Notes: generated by a model not told the origin, from the letters alone. A stretch of 63,505 nt of DNA from Ruminococcus bromii (GCF_002834235.1 NZ_NNBY01000049.1:1-63505); one strand, 5' to 3'. Positions 45,224-54,902 are shown, counted from the first letter of the stretch. Made by a program: numbers and translations.

Positions 45224-46186
45224 ATGATAAGGAACATAATAATTTATCTTTGTCTGCTGACGGGAACATTTTTGTTCAGCATTTTTTATTACGCCTGGTT
45301 CTCATGGCTTTTGTTCCTGACGGTTGTTTCAATTCCGATAATCTCGCTTTTGCTGAGTCTGCCTTTTATGATACGGAGTGTACGCTCCGATATTGAAATT
45401 TTTGCAAAAGAAAATGTTTTTGTCAAGGATGAGTTTTACATTGCAATATCAGGCAAGAAGAAGAAACCGCTCTTCTGCCCTATGCTCACGCTGAATATAA
45501 AATCAACCAACCTTACAGCAAATCTTTGTGAAAACATAAAAATCAGATTTTCGGGTACATTTACAAAGCCGTTAATCAGACAATGCAACAGTCTTACACA
45601 GCATTGCGGACAGCTTGACATTGTATGCAAAAACGGTAAAGTTTACGATATGCTCGGTATATTTTTCCTTCCGATCAGGATTAAAAAGCGTAGCTTTGTT
45701 CGTGTTCTTCCAAAACAACAAAAACCGAAAATTATCCCCGACAGCAGTAATTTCACGGTTACGGGATACAAGCCTAAGCCTGTCGGCAACAGCGAAATTT
45801 ATGAGCTTCGTGAATACCGTCACGGTGACAGTCTGCGCAATGTTCATTGGAAGCTTTCGTCAAAAAGCGATGGGCTGATTGTAAAAGAACCGAATGTTCC
45901 GATAATCAAGAACTGTCTTATAATGCCTTTTTTCGGAGATAATGCAGACGAAAATGATGTCGTTTTTGCAAAGCTGATGTATGTCTGCCGATATATGATT
46001 AAGAGCATAGGCATTTGCTTTGCCTGTGACAGGAACGGCAATCCTTTTGAGATAAGATGCGAAAACGATATATTAAACTATTTTTCCGCACTCTATCTAA
46101 ACACGGAAAGCAGCTTTGTTGCCGGTACAAATGATTTTCAGCATTATAGTATATTTGCCGATCGTGAGGAGGTTGACTTGTTGTGA
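45224..46186 (+). CDS. DUF58 domain membrane protein
   Basis: 320 residues from the ATG at 45224 with GAGG upstream. Two N-terminal membrane segments (about 3-22 and 24-45), then DUF58 with YELREYRHGDSLRNVHWKLS, the defining motif (near residue 185-205). Starts two bases after moxR and overlaps the next gene (GTGA). Function uncertain; usually cell envelope. Confidence 0.93.
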   Translation: MIRNIIIYLCLLTGTFLFSIFYYAWFSWLLFLTVVSIPIISLLLSLPFMIRSVRSDIEIFAKENVFVKDEFYIAISGKKKKPLFCPMLTLNIKSTNLTANLCENIKIRFSGTFTKPLIRQCNSLTQHCGQLDIVCKNGKVYDMLGIFFLPIRIKKRSFVRVLPKQQKPKIIPDSSNFTVTGYKPKPVGNSEIYELREYRHGDSLRNVHWKLSSKSDGLIVKEPNVPIIKNCLIMPFFGDNADENDVVFAKLMYVCRYMIKSIGICFACDRNGNPFEIRCENDILNYFSALYLNTESSFVAGTNDFQHYSIFADREEVDLL

Positions 46187-48327
46187 AAAACAAAACAAGC
46201 TTTACGATTGACATTCTTCTATGTGTAACATTGATTTCAAGCCTTTTTTACTGTCTTGTCACCTCTTTTGATATAAAAACAGAATGGTACATCATAGTAA
46301 TTCCTACGGCAATTTTCTGCACAATTTACGGATTGCTTGCCTCCCTTGTCAAAAAGTCGGGTGTACTGTTTATCAGCGTAGCAATCACTATGATTGTTTT
46401 TGTATTTACTCTGCTGTTTTCACTTGAAAGCATACTTGAGCAATTGAGTTATGTTATTACTCAGGTTTTAAAACTGCTCTCGCAATATCTTCCCGTACAG
46501 AACAAAATTATTTTGGGAGATACCCTCGGCACAAGTGCAACAGGACTTTTTGTGTTTATTTCGGCAATACTGAGTGCAGTTTTTACAATCAGCCTGATAC
46601 GATACAAGCGTATTTTGATTCCGTCATTGCTGTCAATGGTACTGCTTGTCCCCTGCTTTATTCTTGTAAACACTCTGCCGTCGCTCGTTTGTCTTTTTAT
46701 TGCAATTGCAAGTCTTATTGCCTTGTACATTTCAAAGAACACACGCAAATTCAGACCGTCACAGGGCGGTGTGATTGCGGCCATTTCATTCGGAACAATG
46801 CTTGTTGTGATGGCAATTTTGCTTGCGTTCAATCCGATTGAAAAATATGAGCGATTTGACTGGCAGGAAAACCTTTTGCAAAGCATTGAAAACGCCTTTA
46901 ATATTGATGACGGACGAAAAACTTCCACAGAAAAAAACCTTAATGAAATCAAAGGTTCACTTGAAGAAAAAGAAAATCTCATCGATATTTCTCCGCTGAC
47001 GCAGACGCATACACCTGTTATGACGGTTACTTCGGCAGTTGGCGGTAATATTTATCTCAAAGGCACAGCATATGCCGACTACAGGGACAATATATGGAGT
47101 ATCATTTCCGACAATAATGCCGCAAGATATCCGCAGGATTTCGTACCGTTTACGGCAACAATCGGAAACAATGCTTTAACCGATACAAGAGTTCATATGC
47201 TGAATGAAAGTAAAATTGCCTATGTTCCCTACTTTTTGGAAAGTCTACCCGACAATCTCAATTCGGTTGCTGATGTGTGCGTAAAAAACGATACTGATAA
47301 AAACGAATTTAATTATTCGCACTATCCGTTTTATGCTGAGAACACATACAGATACAATAATTCAGCCGAAGCGGAAAATTACAAAGCATTTGTGTATGAT
47401 ACCTATCTTGAGATTCCGAGAAAAACACAAATTGAATTGCGTAGGATTGCAGACCAAGAGGGCTTTCTCGACTCGGAGCTTACCGTTTCCGAAAAGATTG
47501 AAATGGTAAAGAACTATATTTCAAACAGTAAAACCTATTCGTTGAAAACTCCGAAAATGCCGTCGGGCAAAGATTTTGCAACTTGGTTTCTTAACGAGAG
47601 CAACACGGGATATTGTGTTCATTTTGCCACGGCAGGCACGCTTATGCTGAGGGCACTCGGGATTCCGGCACGATATGTTACAGGATACTATGCAACCGCA
47701 TACGCAAATCAAACCGTTACCGTAACAACCGATAACGCTCACGCATGGGTTGAGTATTACAGCGATACGGCGGGTTGGATTCCGCTTGAATGTACACCGT
47801 CATCGTTTCAGCCGGCAAGGTATGTCGGCTCTCAAAGAGCAAGCGGCGGCAGTACGGACACAACTCAGCAAACAACCGTTGAGCCGACAACAGCACCGAC
47901 TGCTCCGACAAACGGCACGGTTTCTCACAGCACAAAGCCGAAAAATGACATTAAATCTTCATTTGAATTTAACGGATTTACTATCGCTATGATGTCATTG
48001 GGAATTGTTGCCCTTGCTTTAATTGCAATTTTCTCAAGAAGAATTATCATTATCAAAAAGAGAAAACAAAGATTTGAAACAGGCAGAAACAATAAAAGGG
48101 TAATCTGCATTTATAAAGAACTTAAAAATCTCACGAAAATTTCACATATTCTGATTACAGATGAAGTGAAATCCGTGTACGAAAAGGCGAGATTCAGCAA
48201 TCACACGATAAGCGATGATGAACTGAAAATTATTGAAAACGCTTACTATAATTCCGTTGAAGAAATTTACAATAATCTTCCTCGCATCAAAAAGCCGTAT
48301 TACAAGTTTATAAAGGCAATAAAATAA
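46183..48327 (+). CDS. Transglutaminase-like membrane protein (TgpA type)
   Basis: 714 residues from a GTG at 46183, with GAGGAGG nine bases upstream. About six N-terminal membrane segments (to about residue 225), an extracytoplasmic transglutaminase domain with Cys478 (TGYCVHFATAG), His520 (NAHAWVEYY) and an acidic residue in GWIPLECTP where Asp is usual; a Thr-rich linker (570-600), one membrane segment (about 605-622) and a cytoplasmic end. Last gene of the moxR operon. It probably modifies or cuts proteins at the cell surface. Confidence 0.92.
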   Translation: MKNKTSFTIDILLCVTLISSLFYCLVTSFDIKTEWYIIVIPTAIFCTIYGLLASLVKKSGVLFISVAITMIVFVFTLLFSLESILEQLSYVITQVLKLLSQYLPVQNKIILGDTLGTSATGLFVFISAILSAVFTISLIRYKRILIPSLLSMVLLVPCFILVNTLPSLVCLFIAIASLIALYISKNTRKFRPSQGGVIAAISFGTMLVVMAILLAFNPIEKYERFDWQENLLQSIENAFNIDDGRKTSTEKNLNEIKGSLEEKENLIDISPLTQTHTPVMTVTSAVGGNIYLKGTAYADYRDNIWSIISDNNAARYPQDFVPFTATIGNNALTDTRVHMLNESKIAYVPYFLESLPDNLNSVADVCVKNDTDKNEFNYSHYPFYAENTYRYNNSAEAENYKAFVYDTYLEIPRKTQIELRRIADQEGFLDSELTVSEKIEMVKNYISNSKTYSLKTPKMPSGKDFATWFLNESNTGYCVHFATAGTLMLRALGIPARYVTGYYATAYANQTVTVTTDNAHAWVEYYSDTAGWIPLECTPSSFQPARYVGSQRASGGSTDTTQQTTVEPTTAPTAPTNGTVSHSTKPKNDIKSSFEFNGFTIAMMSLGIVALALIAIFSRRIIIIKKRKQRFETGRNNKRVICIYKELKNLTKISHILITDEVKSVYEKARFSNHTISDDELKIIENAYYNSVEEIYNNLPRIKKPYYKFIKAIK

Positions 48328-48332
48328 GAAAT

Positions 48333-48358
48333 GCTCCCGTACAATACGGGAGCGTTTT
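48333..48358 (+). terminator. Terminator of the moxR operon
   Basis: GCTCCCGT (48333-48340) and ACGGGAGC (48346-48353), then GTTTTT. Confidence 0.9.
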
Positions 48359-48365
48359 TACACAA

Positions 48366-48395
48366 CAAAAGGCTCTTGAAAACAACTCAAGAGCC
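48366..48395 (-). terminator. Terminator of the small membrane protein gene
   Basis: GGCTCTTGA (48371-48379) and TCAAGAGCC (48387-48395). Minus-strand reading is followed by TTTTGTTGTG. Confidence 0.8.
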
Positions 48396-48412
48396 TTAGA
48401 TTTTGCTTTATA

Positions 48413-48595
48413 TTATTTAAAAAGATTCTTTTTGTCATAATAATCCTTATCGACAAACTCGTCCTTTTCGTCAAGATTGCTGTCACTGCTCTTGAAAAGT
48501 CCCGAGCCAAAACGATAATCGTGATTTGCCATTCTGCGAATTCCGTAAGCAAGAATTGCAACACACACCAAAAACCAGAAAACTAACCAAAACAT
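48413..48595 (-). CDS. Small membrane protein, unknown
   Basis: 60 residues from the ATG at 48595 (GAGAGG eight bases upstream). One aromatic-rich membrane helix (FWLVFWFLVCVAILAYG) followed by a charged tail rich in Asp/Lys (SDSNLDEKDEFVDKDYYDKKN). It has its own hairpin terminator. No family recognised. Confidence 0.65.
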   Translation of the reverse strand: MFWLVFWFLVCVAILAYGIRRMANHDYRFGSGLFKSSDSNLDEKDEFVDKDYYDKKNLFK

Positions 48596-48680
48596 AAACA
48601 ACACCTCTCAAAAGCAATACAATGTTAATATTTTTATTTAGCTGATTATATCATTATGTTATATTCTTGTCAATAAAAAA

Positions 48681-48751
48681 TTGTAATTTACCGACATAAT
48701 TTTGCAAGTTAGGGTTCGGTACTGTTAATTTCCTTTTTGATATGGTAAAAT
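48681..48751 (+). promoter_or_regulatory. LytTR-gene promoter with 21-bp-spaced repeats
   Basis: TTGTAATTTACC (48681-48692) and TTGCAAGTTAGG (48702-48713) start exactly 21 bp apart. A -10 TAAAAT lies at 48746-48751, 65 bp from the first repeat. The -35 position is poor, which fits an activator. The same layout recurs at 49692-49761. Confidence 0.65.
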
Positions 48752-48774
48752 GGTTGATGAACGGAGGGAATGCG

Positions 48775-49215
48775 ATGTTTAATGTTACAATCCGTCAGGT
48801 TGGGATTGAGGAACGGGAAGAAATTATAATTTGCTGTCATGAAATCAGCGACGAGGTTATGTCGCTTGCAAACAGCATTAAGGGGCAGAAAAGTTTTCTT
48901 CTTGCATCAAAAGACGGCGAGATGTTCAAGCTTGACACAAAGGAAATTTTCTACATAGAATCGGTTGACAACAAGACCTTTATATACTGCAAAAACAATA
49001 TTTATGAAACCAAACAAAAGCTGTATGAGCTTGAGGAAATTTTAAAAGGAACAAAATTTTTCAGATGTTCAAAGTCGATGATACTGAATATCGGTAAAAT
49101 CCGTTCCGTGTCACCGTCTGTCAACAGCCGTTTTGAGGCAAAGCTTGTAAACGGTGAAACGGCAATTATTTCAAGGCAGTATGTGCCGACCTTGAAGAAA
49201 AAGCTTGGAATGTGA
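48775..49215 (+). CDS. LytTR-domain DNA-binding regulator
   Basis: 146 residues from the ATG at 48775 (GGAGGG upstream). N-terminal segment of about 45 residues without a receiver domain, then LytTR (about 50-146): EIFYIESVDNKTFIYCKNNIYETKQKL, FFRCSKSMILNIGKI, and a terminal SRQYVPTLKKKLG. LytTR proteins bind paired direct repeats spaced by two helical turns. Next gene is its DUF3021 partner. Confidence 0.93.
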   Translation: MFNVTIRQVGIEEREEIIICCHEISDEVMSLANSIKGQKSFLLASKDGEMFKLDTKEIFYIESVDNKTFIYCKNNIYETKQKLYELEEILKGTKFFRCSKSMILNIGKIRSVSPSVNSRFEAKLVNGETAIISRQYVPTLKKKLGM

Positions 49216-49224
49216 GGTATTGTT

Positions 49225-49671
49225 ATGAATGATTCTTTAAAAGAAATTATAAAGGAAGTCATAAAGGACTTTTTCATAATCACGGTTGCAATGCTTTTTG
49301 TTGTAAGCCTTGCAAATTCAATTGCGTTAATCGAATACTATCCCCCCTATTTTCCGTGGGTTGTAATGGGAACAGGTGCGGTAACTTCAATTCCGACTCT
49401 GCTTTTTTACTTTAAAGAAGAACCCACCAAACTGCAGGCTCGCATACGAATTGTCATTCATTTCTGCCTTATTCAGGCAATTGTTATGACCGAGGGATTT
49501 TTGCTTGGTTGGTACAAGAATTTACCTATGGCGCTTTTAGTTTTTGCAATGGTTACCGCCGTGTATCTGCTAACATTTCTTTTCAGCTACATTACACGGA
49601 CAAGCACAGCAAAGTCAATTAATGAATCGCTCAAAAGATTTAACGCCGACGAGGATTATCAGGACGAATAA
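49225..49671 (+). CDS. DUF3021 membrane protein
   Basis: 148 residues with four membrane segments (about 18-38, 43-62, 74-94, 101-125). This family nearly always follows a LytTR gene and antagonises it at the membrane in the described systems. Starts nine bases after the regulator stop. Confidence 0.88.
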   Translation: MNDSLKEIIKEVIKDFFIITVAMLFVVSLANSIALIEYYPPYFPWVVMGTGAVTSIPTLLFYFKEEPTKLQARIRIVIHFCLIQAIVMTEGFLLGWYKNLPMALLVFAMVTAVYLLTFLFSYITRTSTAKSINESLKRFNADEDYQDE

Positions 49672-49691
49672 CTGCATTTTGACATACAAAA

Positions 49692-49761
49692 TTGCAACTT
49701 ACTCCCCTCTTTTTGCAACACAGCTAAAATTGCTTTTCTTTTGAATTGCAAGGTGCTACTA
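49692..49761 (+). promoter_or_regulatory. ABC-exporter promoter with 21-bp-spaced repeats
   Basis: TTGCAAC at 49692-49698 and again at 49713-49719 (21 bp apart), a third TTGCAAG at 49746-49752, and -10 TACTAT at 49756-49761. The first repeat is 64 bp from the -10, as in the LytTR-gene promoter. No good -35. Confidence 0.65.
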
Positions 49762-49786
49762 TGTTGACAGAAGGAGGGGATTTTTA

Positions 49787-50698
49787 ATGAGTAACATAAT
49801 CGAAGTTAAGAATCTTGTAAAGAATTATAAAGATGTTCACGCAGTAAATGATATATCATTCACGGTTGAAGAGGGTTCGTTTTTCGCATTTCTCGGAATT
49901 AACGGTGCAGGCAAATCAACCACAATCAACATTCTTTGTACGGTGCTTGAAAAAACATCGGGCAATGTTAAAATCGGCGGATATGACCTTGACAAAGAAA
50001 AGAACAAAATCAAGGAGCTTATCGGAATTGTTTTTCAGGGTTCTGTACTTGACAAACAGCTTACCGTTAAAGAAAATCTTGAATCGAGAGCATCATATTA
50101 CGGACTCAACAAAAAAGAAATCGGCAAAAGAATTGAAAGCCTTAAGCAAACCTTTGACCTTTCGGAAATTCTCAAAAGAAAATACGGCACATTGAGCGGT
50201 GGCCAGCGCAGACGGGTTGACATTGCAAGGGCGCTTATTAACCGACCGAAGCTCCTGTTCCTTGACGAACCGACAACGGGACTTGACCCGAAAACAAGGC
50301 TGCAGGTGTGGGAAATCATCCACAATCTTCGCAAAGAAACAGGACTTACGGTATTCCTCACAACCCACTATATGGAAGAAACAGTTGACTGCGACAATGT
50401 GGTGATTATTGATTCGGGCAAAATTGTTGCCAACGATTCTCCGCATAATCTCAAAAAAGATTATTCGTCAAACAGCCTTGTTTGGTACACGGAAGAAAAT
50501 TCTGAAAACGATAATCTTCTCAAGGCCGATAATCTCGAATTTGAAAGAGTCGGAGATGCGTATAAAATCAAAATCAAAAACAGCAGACAGGCTCTTGAAA
50601 TCACAAACAAACATACTGAAATTGTCGATTTTGAGATTATCAAAGGCAATATGGACGATGTGTTTCTGACTGTAACGGGTAAAAGGCTGGGTGACTGA
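49787..50698 (+). CDS. ABC transporter ATP-binding protein
   Basis: 303 residues. Walker A GINGAGKST (37-45), signature LSGGQRRR, Walker B LLFLDEPTTGLD, switch TTHYMEETVDCD. The last about 90 residues form the extra C-domain of drug/bacitracin-type (DrrA-like) exporters. RBS AAGGAGGGG. Followed by the permease with overlap at the stop. Confidence 0.95.
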   Translation: MSNIIEVKNLVKNYKDVHAVNDISFTVEEGSFFAFLGINGAGKSTTINILCTVLEKTSGNVKIGGYDLDKEKNKIKELIGIVFQGSVLDKQLTVKENLESRASYYGLNKKEIGKRIESLKQTFDLSEILKRKYGTLSGGQRRRVDIARALINRPKLLFLDEPTTGLDPKTRLQVWEIIHNLRKETGLTVFLTTHYMEETVDCDNVVIIDSGKIVANDSPHNLKKDYSSNSLVWYTEENSENDNLLKADNLEFERVGDAYKIKIKNSRQALEITNKHTEIVDFEIIKGNMDDVFLTVTGKRLGD

Positions 50699-50699
50699 T

Positions 50700-51632
50700 A
50701 TGAAATTTCAAAGAACACTTTGCTCATACAAGGGTATGACAAAACGAAATATAAAGGTATATTTAAAGGACAAAACCGCAATTATCTTCTCAATGATGAC
50801 GCAGATTATCATACTCGGACTTTATCTTTTATTTCTCAAACAGAATTATGTAGATTCAATGACTTCAATGCTTGACGGCTTCAACATCAAAACAGAGGAC
50901 AATTTGATTAACGCACTTGTAAATTCATGGCTTGTATCGGGCGTTATCGGAACATCTGTTGTAACGGTTGCAATGAACTCGCTTTCGGTGATGATTTCCG
51001 ACAAGCAGAACAAGATTGACTACGACTACAACGCTTCTTCCGTAAAGGGCAGTACGGTTGTTCTCTCCTACTTTTCGGGTGCGGTTGTAAACACAATTGT
51101 AATCAGCGCAATTTTGCTGACGGCAGGCATCGCATTTTCGTGCATATCGGGTTCAAGCTTTCCCGAATTTACAGAGCTTTTAAAATTATACGGACTTGTG
51201 ATTTTAGGCTCTGTTTCGGCTGTACTTATTCTTATGTTTGTTGCGTCATTCTTCAAAAAGAATTCAACCTATGCCGCATTCAACACACTTATTTCGGTTG
51301 CAATCGGTTTTGTAATCGGCGCATACATTCCCGTCAGCCAGTTTTCTGACGGAGTTCAGACATTTGTAAATCTTATCCCCGGCTCACACATTGCGGCTAT
51401 GATAAGAAATGTGCTTGTCAGTCCGTGCATTAACGATATTTCGACCTCACTCGCAGGAGCAGACCACGGAATGTTTGCAACAGAGGCAGAAAAAGCATTT
51501 GCAACCAACCTCAACCTTTTCGGAAACGAAGTGGATTTCACATTTATGATGATGTACTCAATCGGTGCAATCTTAATTTTCCTTGTCCTCAACCTTATAT
51601 CATACAAATTCAGTTCAAAACGCAAGGACTGA
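50700..51632 (+). CDS. ABC-2 type transporter permease
   Basis: 310 residues from ATG 50700 in TGATATG next to the ATPase stop. About six membrane segments; ABC-2 family form with a long extracellular loop near residues 230-275. With the ATPase it makes a half-size exporter of the multidrug or lantibiotic type. Substrate not known. Confidence 0.93.
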   Translation: MKFQRTLCSYKGMTKRNIKVYLKDKTAIIFSMMTQIIILGLYLLFLKQNYVDSMTSMLDGFNIKTEDNLINALVNSWLVSGVIGTSVVTVAMNSLSVMISDKQNKIDYDYNASSVKGSTVVLSYFSGAVVNTIVISAILLTAGIAFSCISGSSFPEFTELLKLYGLVILGSVSAVLILMFVASFFKKNSTYAAFNTLISVAIGFVIGAYIPVSQFSDGVQTFVNLIPGSHIAAMIRNVLVSPCINDISTSLAGADHGMFATEAEKAFATNLNLFGNEVDFTFMMMYSIGAILIFLVLNLISYKFSSKRKD

Positions 51633-51645
51633 TTTATGACAGATA

Positions 51646-51677
51646 AAAAGCCGACACTTTTCGGAGTGTCGGCTTTT
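51646..51677. terminator. Bidirectional terminator after the ABC operon
   Basis: AAAAGCCGACACT (51646-51658) pairs perfectly with AGTGTCGGCTTTT (51665-51677). Convergent genes on both sides. Confidence 0.92.
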
Positions 51678-51687
51678 ATATATATAG

Positions 51688-52800
51688 TTACTTCCAAACT
51701 TCTTCTGCAATTTCTTTTACAAGAGCAAGCTTTGCCCACTGCTCTTCCTCGGTAAGCTTATTACCGATTTCGCATGATGCAAAACCGCACTGCGGACTGA
51801 GATACAATCTGTCAAGCGGAATATACTTTGCCGCCTCATGAATACGATTGATTACAGTCTGCTTATCCTCAAGAACAGGTGACTTTGTTGTGATAAGACC
51901 GAGAACAACCTTTTTGTCACCGCTCACATATTTTAACGGTTCAAAACCGCCTGAACGCTCATCGTCAAACTCAAGATAATAAGCGTTGACATTTTCTTCA
52001 CCGAAAAGTTTCTCTGCAACAGGATCATATGCACCGCTGCTGAAGTATGCAGAATGATAGTTACCTCTGCAAACATGAGTATTGATTACGAGGTCATCGG
52101 GCTTACCCTCAATTGCAAGGTTGTTTACCTTGAGAAGTTTCTCACTGATACTCTTAAAATCTGCATCCTCACCATAGCGGATTACGCTACCCTCCGCAAC
52201 AAGAACGCCCCATGTGCAGTCGTCAAACTGGATATTTCTGCAACCTGCATCGTAAAGATCTTTGATTACCTTTTTGTATCCGTTTGCAATATCGTTGATA
52301 AGTTCTTCATCTGTCGAATAGAACTTCCTTGTCGTTTCAATATTTGCAGGAATGATGAACTGCTGGAAAAACTGTGCGGGAGCAGGAATTGTCTGCTTTG
52401 CTACTGTGTTTTCATCCTCAAGAGCCTTTACAAATTTGTAATGTTCAACAAACGGATGACTGTCAACCGAGATTTCGCCGGAAAGCCATGTATCGTCAAT
52501 CAAAGCCTGTTCGCCGTGGAATACAACACCGTTTTCGGTTTTTTTGTGTTCAACTCCGTTAAATCCCCACATGAAGTCAAGATGCCATGTTGCTCTGCGG
52601 AATTCACCGTCGGTAATCGCTTTTATACCGGCTTTTTTCTGTTTTGCAACAAGGTCAAGAATAGCCTTGTCCTCAACTGCGGTAAGCTCTTCTTTTGTGA
52701 TTTTACCGTTTTCAAAATCAAGTCTTGCTTTTTTAAGATAATCGGGTCTTAAAAAGCTGCCTACTGTTTCAAATCTAAATGGTGTGTGCTGTTTACTCAT
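51688..52800 (-). CDS. MetE-like cobalamin-independent methyltransferase (YxjG/YxjH type)
   Basis: 370 residues, the size of the single-domain MetE C-terminal homologues. FETVGSFLRP start; zinc-ligand regions NTHVCRGN and SPQCGFASC; QFDDCTWG in the barrel. Enzymes of this type move a methyl group to a thiol such as homocysteine. No SAM riboswitch precedes it. LysR gene lies upstream on the same strand. Confidence 0.9.
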   Translation of the reverse strand: MSKQHTPFRFETVGSFLRPDYLKKARLDFENGKITKEELTAVEDKAILDLVAKQKKAGIKAITDGEFRRATWHLDFMWGFNGVEHKKTENGVVFHGEQALIDDTWLSGEISVDSHPFVEHYKFVKALEDENTVAKQTIPAPAQFFQQFIIPANIETTRKFYSTDEELINDIANGYKKVIKDLYDAGCRNIQFDDCTWGVLVAEGSVIRYGEDADFKSISEKLLKVNNLAIEGKPDDLVINTHVCRGNYHSAYFSSGAYDPVAEKLFGEENVNAYYLEFDDERSGGFEPLKYVSGDKKVVLGLITTKSPVLEDKQTVINRIHEAAKYIPLDRLYLSPQCGFASCEIGNKLTEEEQWAKLALVKEIAEEVWK

Positions 52801-52900
52801 CTTAAATACCTCCGTGGAAATTTGATGAGTTAATTATATTATGAATTCACAGACTTGTAAAATACTTGTTATCAGCCGTTTGCTATTAGTTTTTCTTATA

Positions 52901-53797
52901 TCAAATATGTTTCTTTAAAGCCTCAATATATGCCTCGGCAAGGTTACTGTGCAGAATCTTTTTATTTTCGATATAACCGATTTTCATATTGCCCTCTTCA
53001 TCAAGGGGGATTGCGGTTATATTATCACCGTTAAGCTCATTGTCGATTACACCGCTGCAAACTGTGTAGCCGTTGAGTCCGATTAAAAGGTTGAACAGGG
53101 TTGCTCTGTCGGTCACTCTGATATTTTTTGTACGCCCGACCGTGCTGAAAATTTCTTCCGAATAATAGAAAGAATTATGCTCCCCCTGTTCAAACGAAAG
53201 ATACGGATAATCGGCAAGCTCCTCCATTGTAACGGATTTTTTGTCTGCAAGCGGATGGTCGGTTGATACAAACACATGGGGCTTTGCCGTAAAAAGCTCA
53301 GTAAATGTCAGCAACTTTGATTTTATAATTTTCATCAGCGCATCTTTGTTAAAGCTGTTGAGATAAAGAATTCCGATTTCGCTTTTCATCTTTGCAACAT
53401 CGTCAATAATTTCGTAGGTTTCGGTTTCACGAAGTGAAAAATCGTACTCCTCACCTGCAAACCGTCGGATAAGATCAACAAATGCATTGACTGCAAACGA
53501 GTAGTGTTGGGTTGAAACGCAGAACTGCTGCTTTATCTTTGTTCCCGACTTATACACTCCCTCAAGCAGGCTTGCCTGTTCAAGAACCTGTCGTGCATAT
53601 CCGAGAAATCTTTCACCCTCGTTTGAAGTTACAACGCCCTTGTTTGTGCGTGTAAAAATCTTTATGCCCATTTCCGTTTCCAACTCACGGATTGATGTTG
53701 TAAGTCCCGGTTGGGAAATAAAAAGTTCTTTTGACGCTTCACTCATTGAGCCTGTGCGGGCAACGGTGACAACATATTTCAACTGTTGCAAAGTCAA
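52901..53797 (-). CDS. LysR family transcriptional regulator
   Basis: 298 residues. N-terminal helix-turn-helix with LKYVVTVARTGSMSEASKELFISQPGLTTSIRELE, then a substrate-binding domain (about 90-298). The gene ahead of the metE-like gene suggests it may control methionine/sulfur genes (like CysL or MetR), but this is inference. A weak minus-strand order LysR then MetE-like is not the usual divergent layout. Confidence 0.9.
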   Translation of the reverse strand: MTLQQLKYVVTVARTGSMSEASKELFISQPGLTTSIRELETEMGIKIFTRTNKGVVTSNEGERFLGYARQVLEQASLLEGVYKSGTKIKQQFCVSTQHYSFAVNAFVDLIRRFAGEEYDFSLRETETYEIIDDVAKMKSEIGILYLNSFNKDALMKIIKSKLLTFTELFTAKPHVFVSTDHPLADKKSVTMEELADYPYLSFEQGEHNSFYYSEEIFSTVGRTKNIRVTDRATLFNLLIGLNGYTVCSGVIDNELNGDNITAIPLDEEGNMKIGYIENKKILHSNLAEAYIEALKKHI

Positions 53798-53828
53798 CCT
53801 TGTTCAATCCTTTCAAAAACAAATTCCC

Positions 53829-54350
53829 TCATTCAACATAGAAAACACGGTTTTCTCTTCTCGGTGAAGTTTTGGGATATTCACCGTTCACATAACCGAT
53901 AACGCAGTGACCGATACCCTCATAGTCACCCTCAATGCCGAGTGATTCGAGAATTTCTTTGCCCTCTTTGCTTTCAAATTCTTCCTTTGCACGGTGAATC
54001 CAACAACTTCCGAGTCCCTCATCATGGGCGGCAAGCATAAGATTTTCCATTACAAGAGTACCGTCATACAAATATGTAGGAGCTGCTTTATCGGCAAGCA
54101 CAATCAGAACAACGGGAGCGTTATAGAACGGATCAACATCTTTTCCCATAATTTCGGCATTCATTCTTGAAAGCCTGTCACGCATTTCTTTGTTTGTAAC
54201 GGCAACGATAATAACCGGCTGTCTGTTCATTCCCGACGGTGCATACAGACCTGCGGAAATGATTTCATCAATAACTTCCTTTGGCGGCATATCAGACTTA
54301 AAGCTGCGAACGCTTCTTCTTGATTTCAGTTTTTCGATAAATTCACTCAT
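53829..54350 (-). CDS. Nitroreductase family protein (A)
   Basis: 173 residues. SRRSVRSFKSDMPPKEV, APSGMNRQPVI, and GSCWIHRAKEEF are the FMN-binding loops of the family. It reduces nitro-aromatic or quinone-like compounds with NAD(P)H. Twelve bases after nitroreductase B, so the two form an operon. Confidence 0.9.
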   Translation of the reverse strand: MSEFIEKLKSRRSVRSFKSDMPPKEVIDEIISAGLYAPSGMNRQPVIIVAVTNKEMRDRLSRMNAEIMGKDVDPFYNAPVVLIVLADKAAPTYLYDGTLVMENLMLAAHDEGLGSCWIHRAKEEFESKEGKEILESLGIEGDYEGIGHCVIGYVNGEYPKTSPRRENRVFYVE

Positions 54351-54362
54351 TATGTAAGCCTC

Positions 54363-54902
54363 TCAGTCCTCATAAAATTTTGCAAAATCCTCAACGGATT
54401 TTCTCTTTGGTCTTACGATTTCGGAATCAGTGTAACCAACTGCGATAACGCTGACAACAGCCTCTGTTTCGGGAATGTCAAATTCTTTTCTGAGCTTTTC
54501 ACCGTCACGGATACCCATAACAAGGGTTGAAATGCCGTGTTCGGTTGCCTTTAGCAAAAGTGCCATATTGTTAAGGCCGAGATCGTAATATCCCCAGCCA
54601 TTGCCGATTTCAGTCACGGCAGTACCGTCTTTGTCAAAACCCGAACGGTTGAGAACAACTGTTGTCACGATATATGCGGATGCATTTTCTGAATTTTTTC
54701 TGTTAAATTCAGGGAGAGCCTCTCTTACGGCATTCTTACTTTTCTCGCCTGTTGCAACATAAAAGCGCGGCGTCTGCGAGTTCTTCCACGAAGGAGCAAG
54801 ATTTGCCGCCGACAGCATTTCATCAAGCAGGCTTTTGTCAACTTTTTTATCTATATAATGTCTTGTGCTTTTTCTGTTATTTAAAGCCTCAGATAATTCC
54901 AT
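54363..54902 (-). CDS. Nitroreductase family protein (B)
   Basis: 179 residues from ATG 54902 with GGAGG upstream. NNRKSTRHYIDKKVDKSLL, APSWKNSQTPRF and GWGYYDLGLNNMALLLKATEHG mark the FMN fold. Paralogue of A with about the same length but different flavin loop; may act as a heterodimer or a separate enzyme. Confidence 0.9.
   Translation of the reverse strand: MELSEALNNRKSTRHYIDKKVDKSLLDEMLSAANLAPSWKNSQTPRFYVATGEKSKNAVREALPEFNRKNSENASAYIVTTVVLNRSGFDKDGTAVTEIGNGWGYYDLGLNNMALLLKATEHGISTLVMGIRDGEKLRKEFDIPETEAVVSVIAVGYTDSEIVRPKRKSVEDFAKFYED

Noticed and set aside
52801..52900. SAM riboswitch before the MetE-like gene
   Set aside because: 100 bases with no conserved SAM aptamer motif and no terminator.
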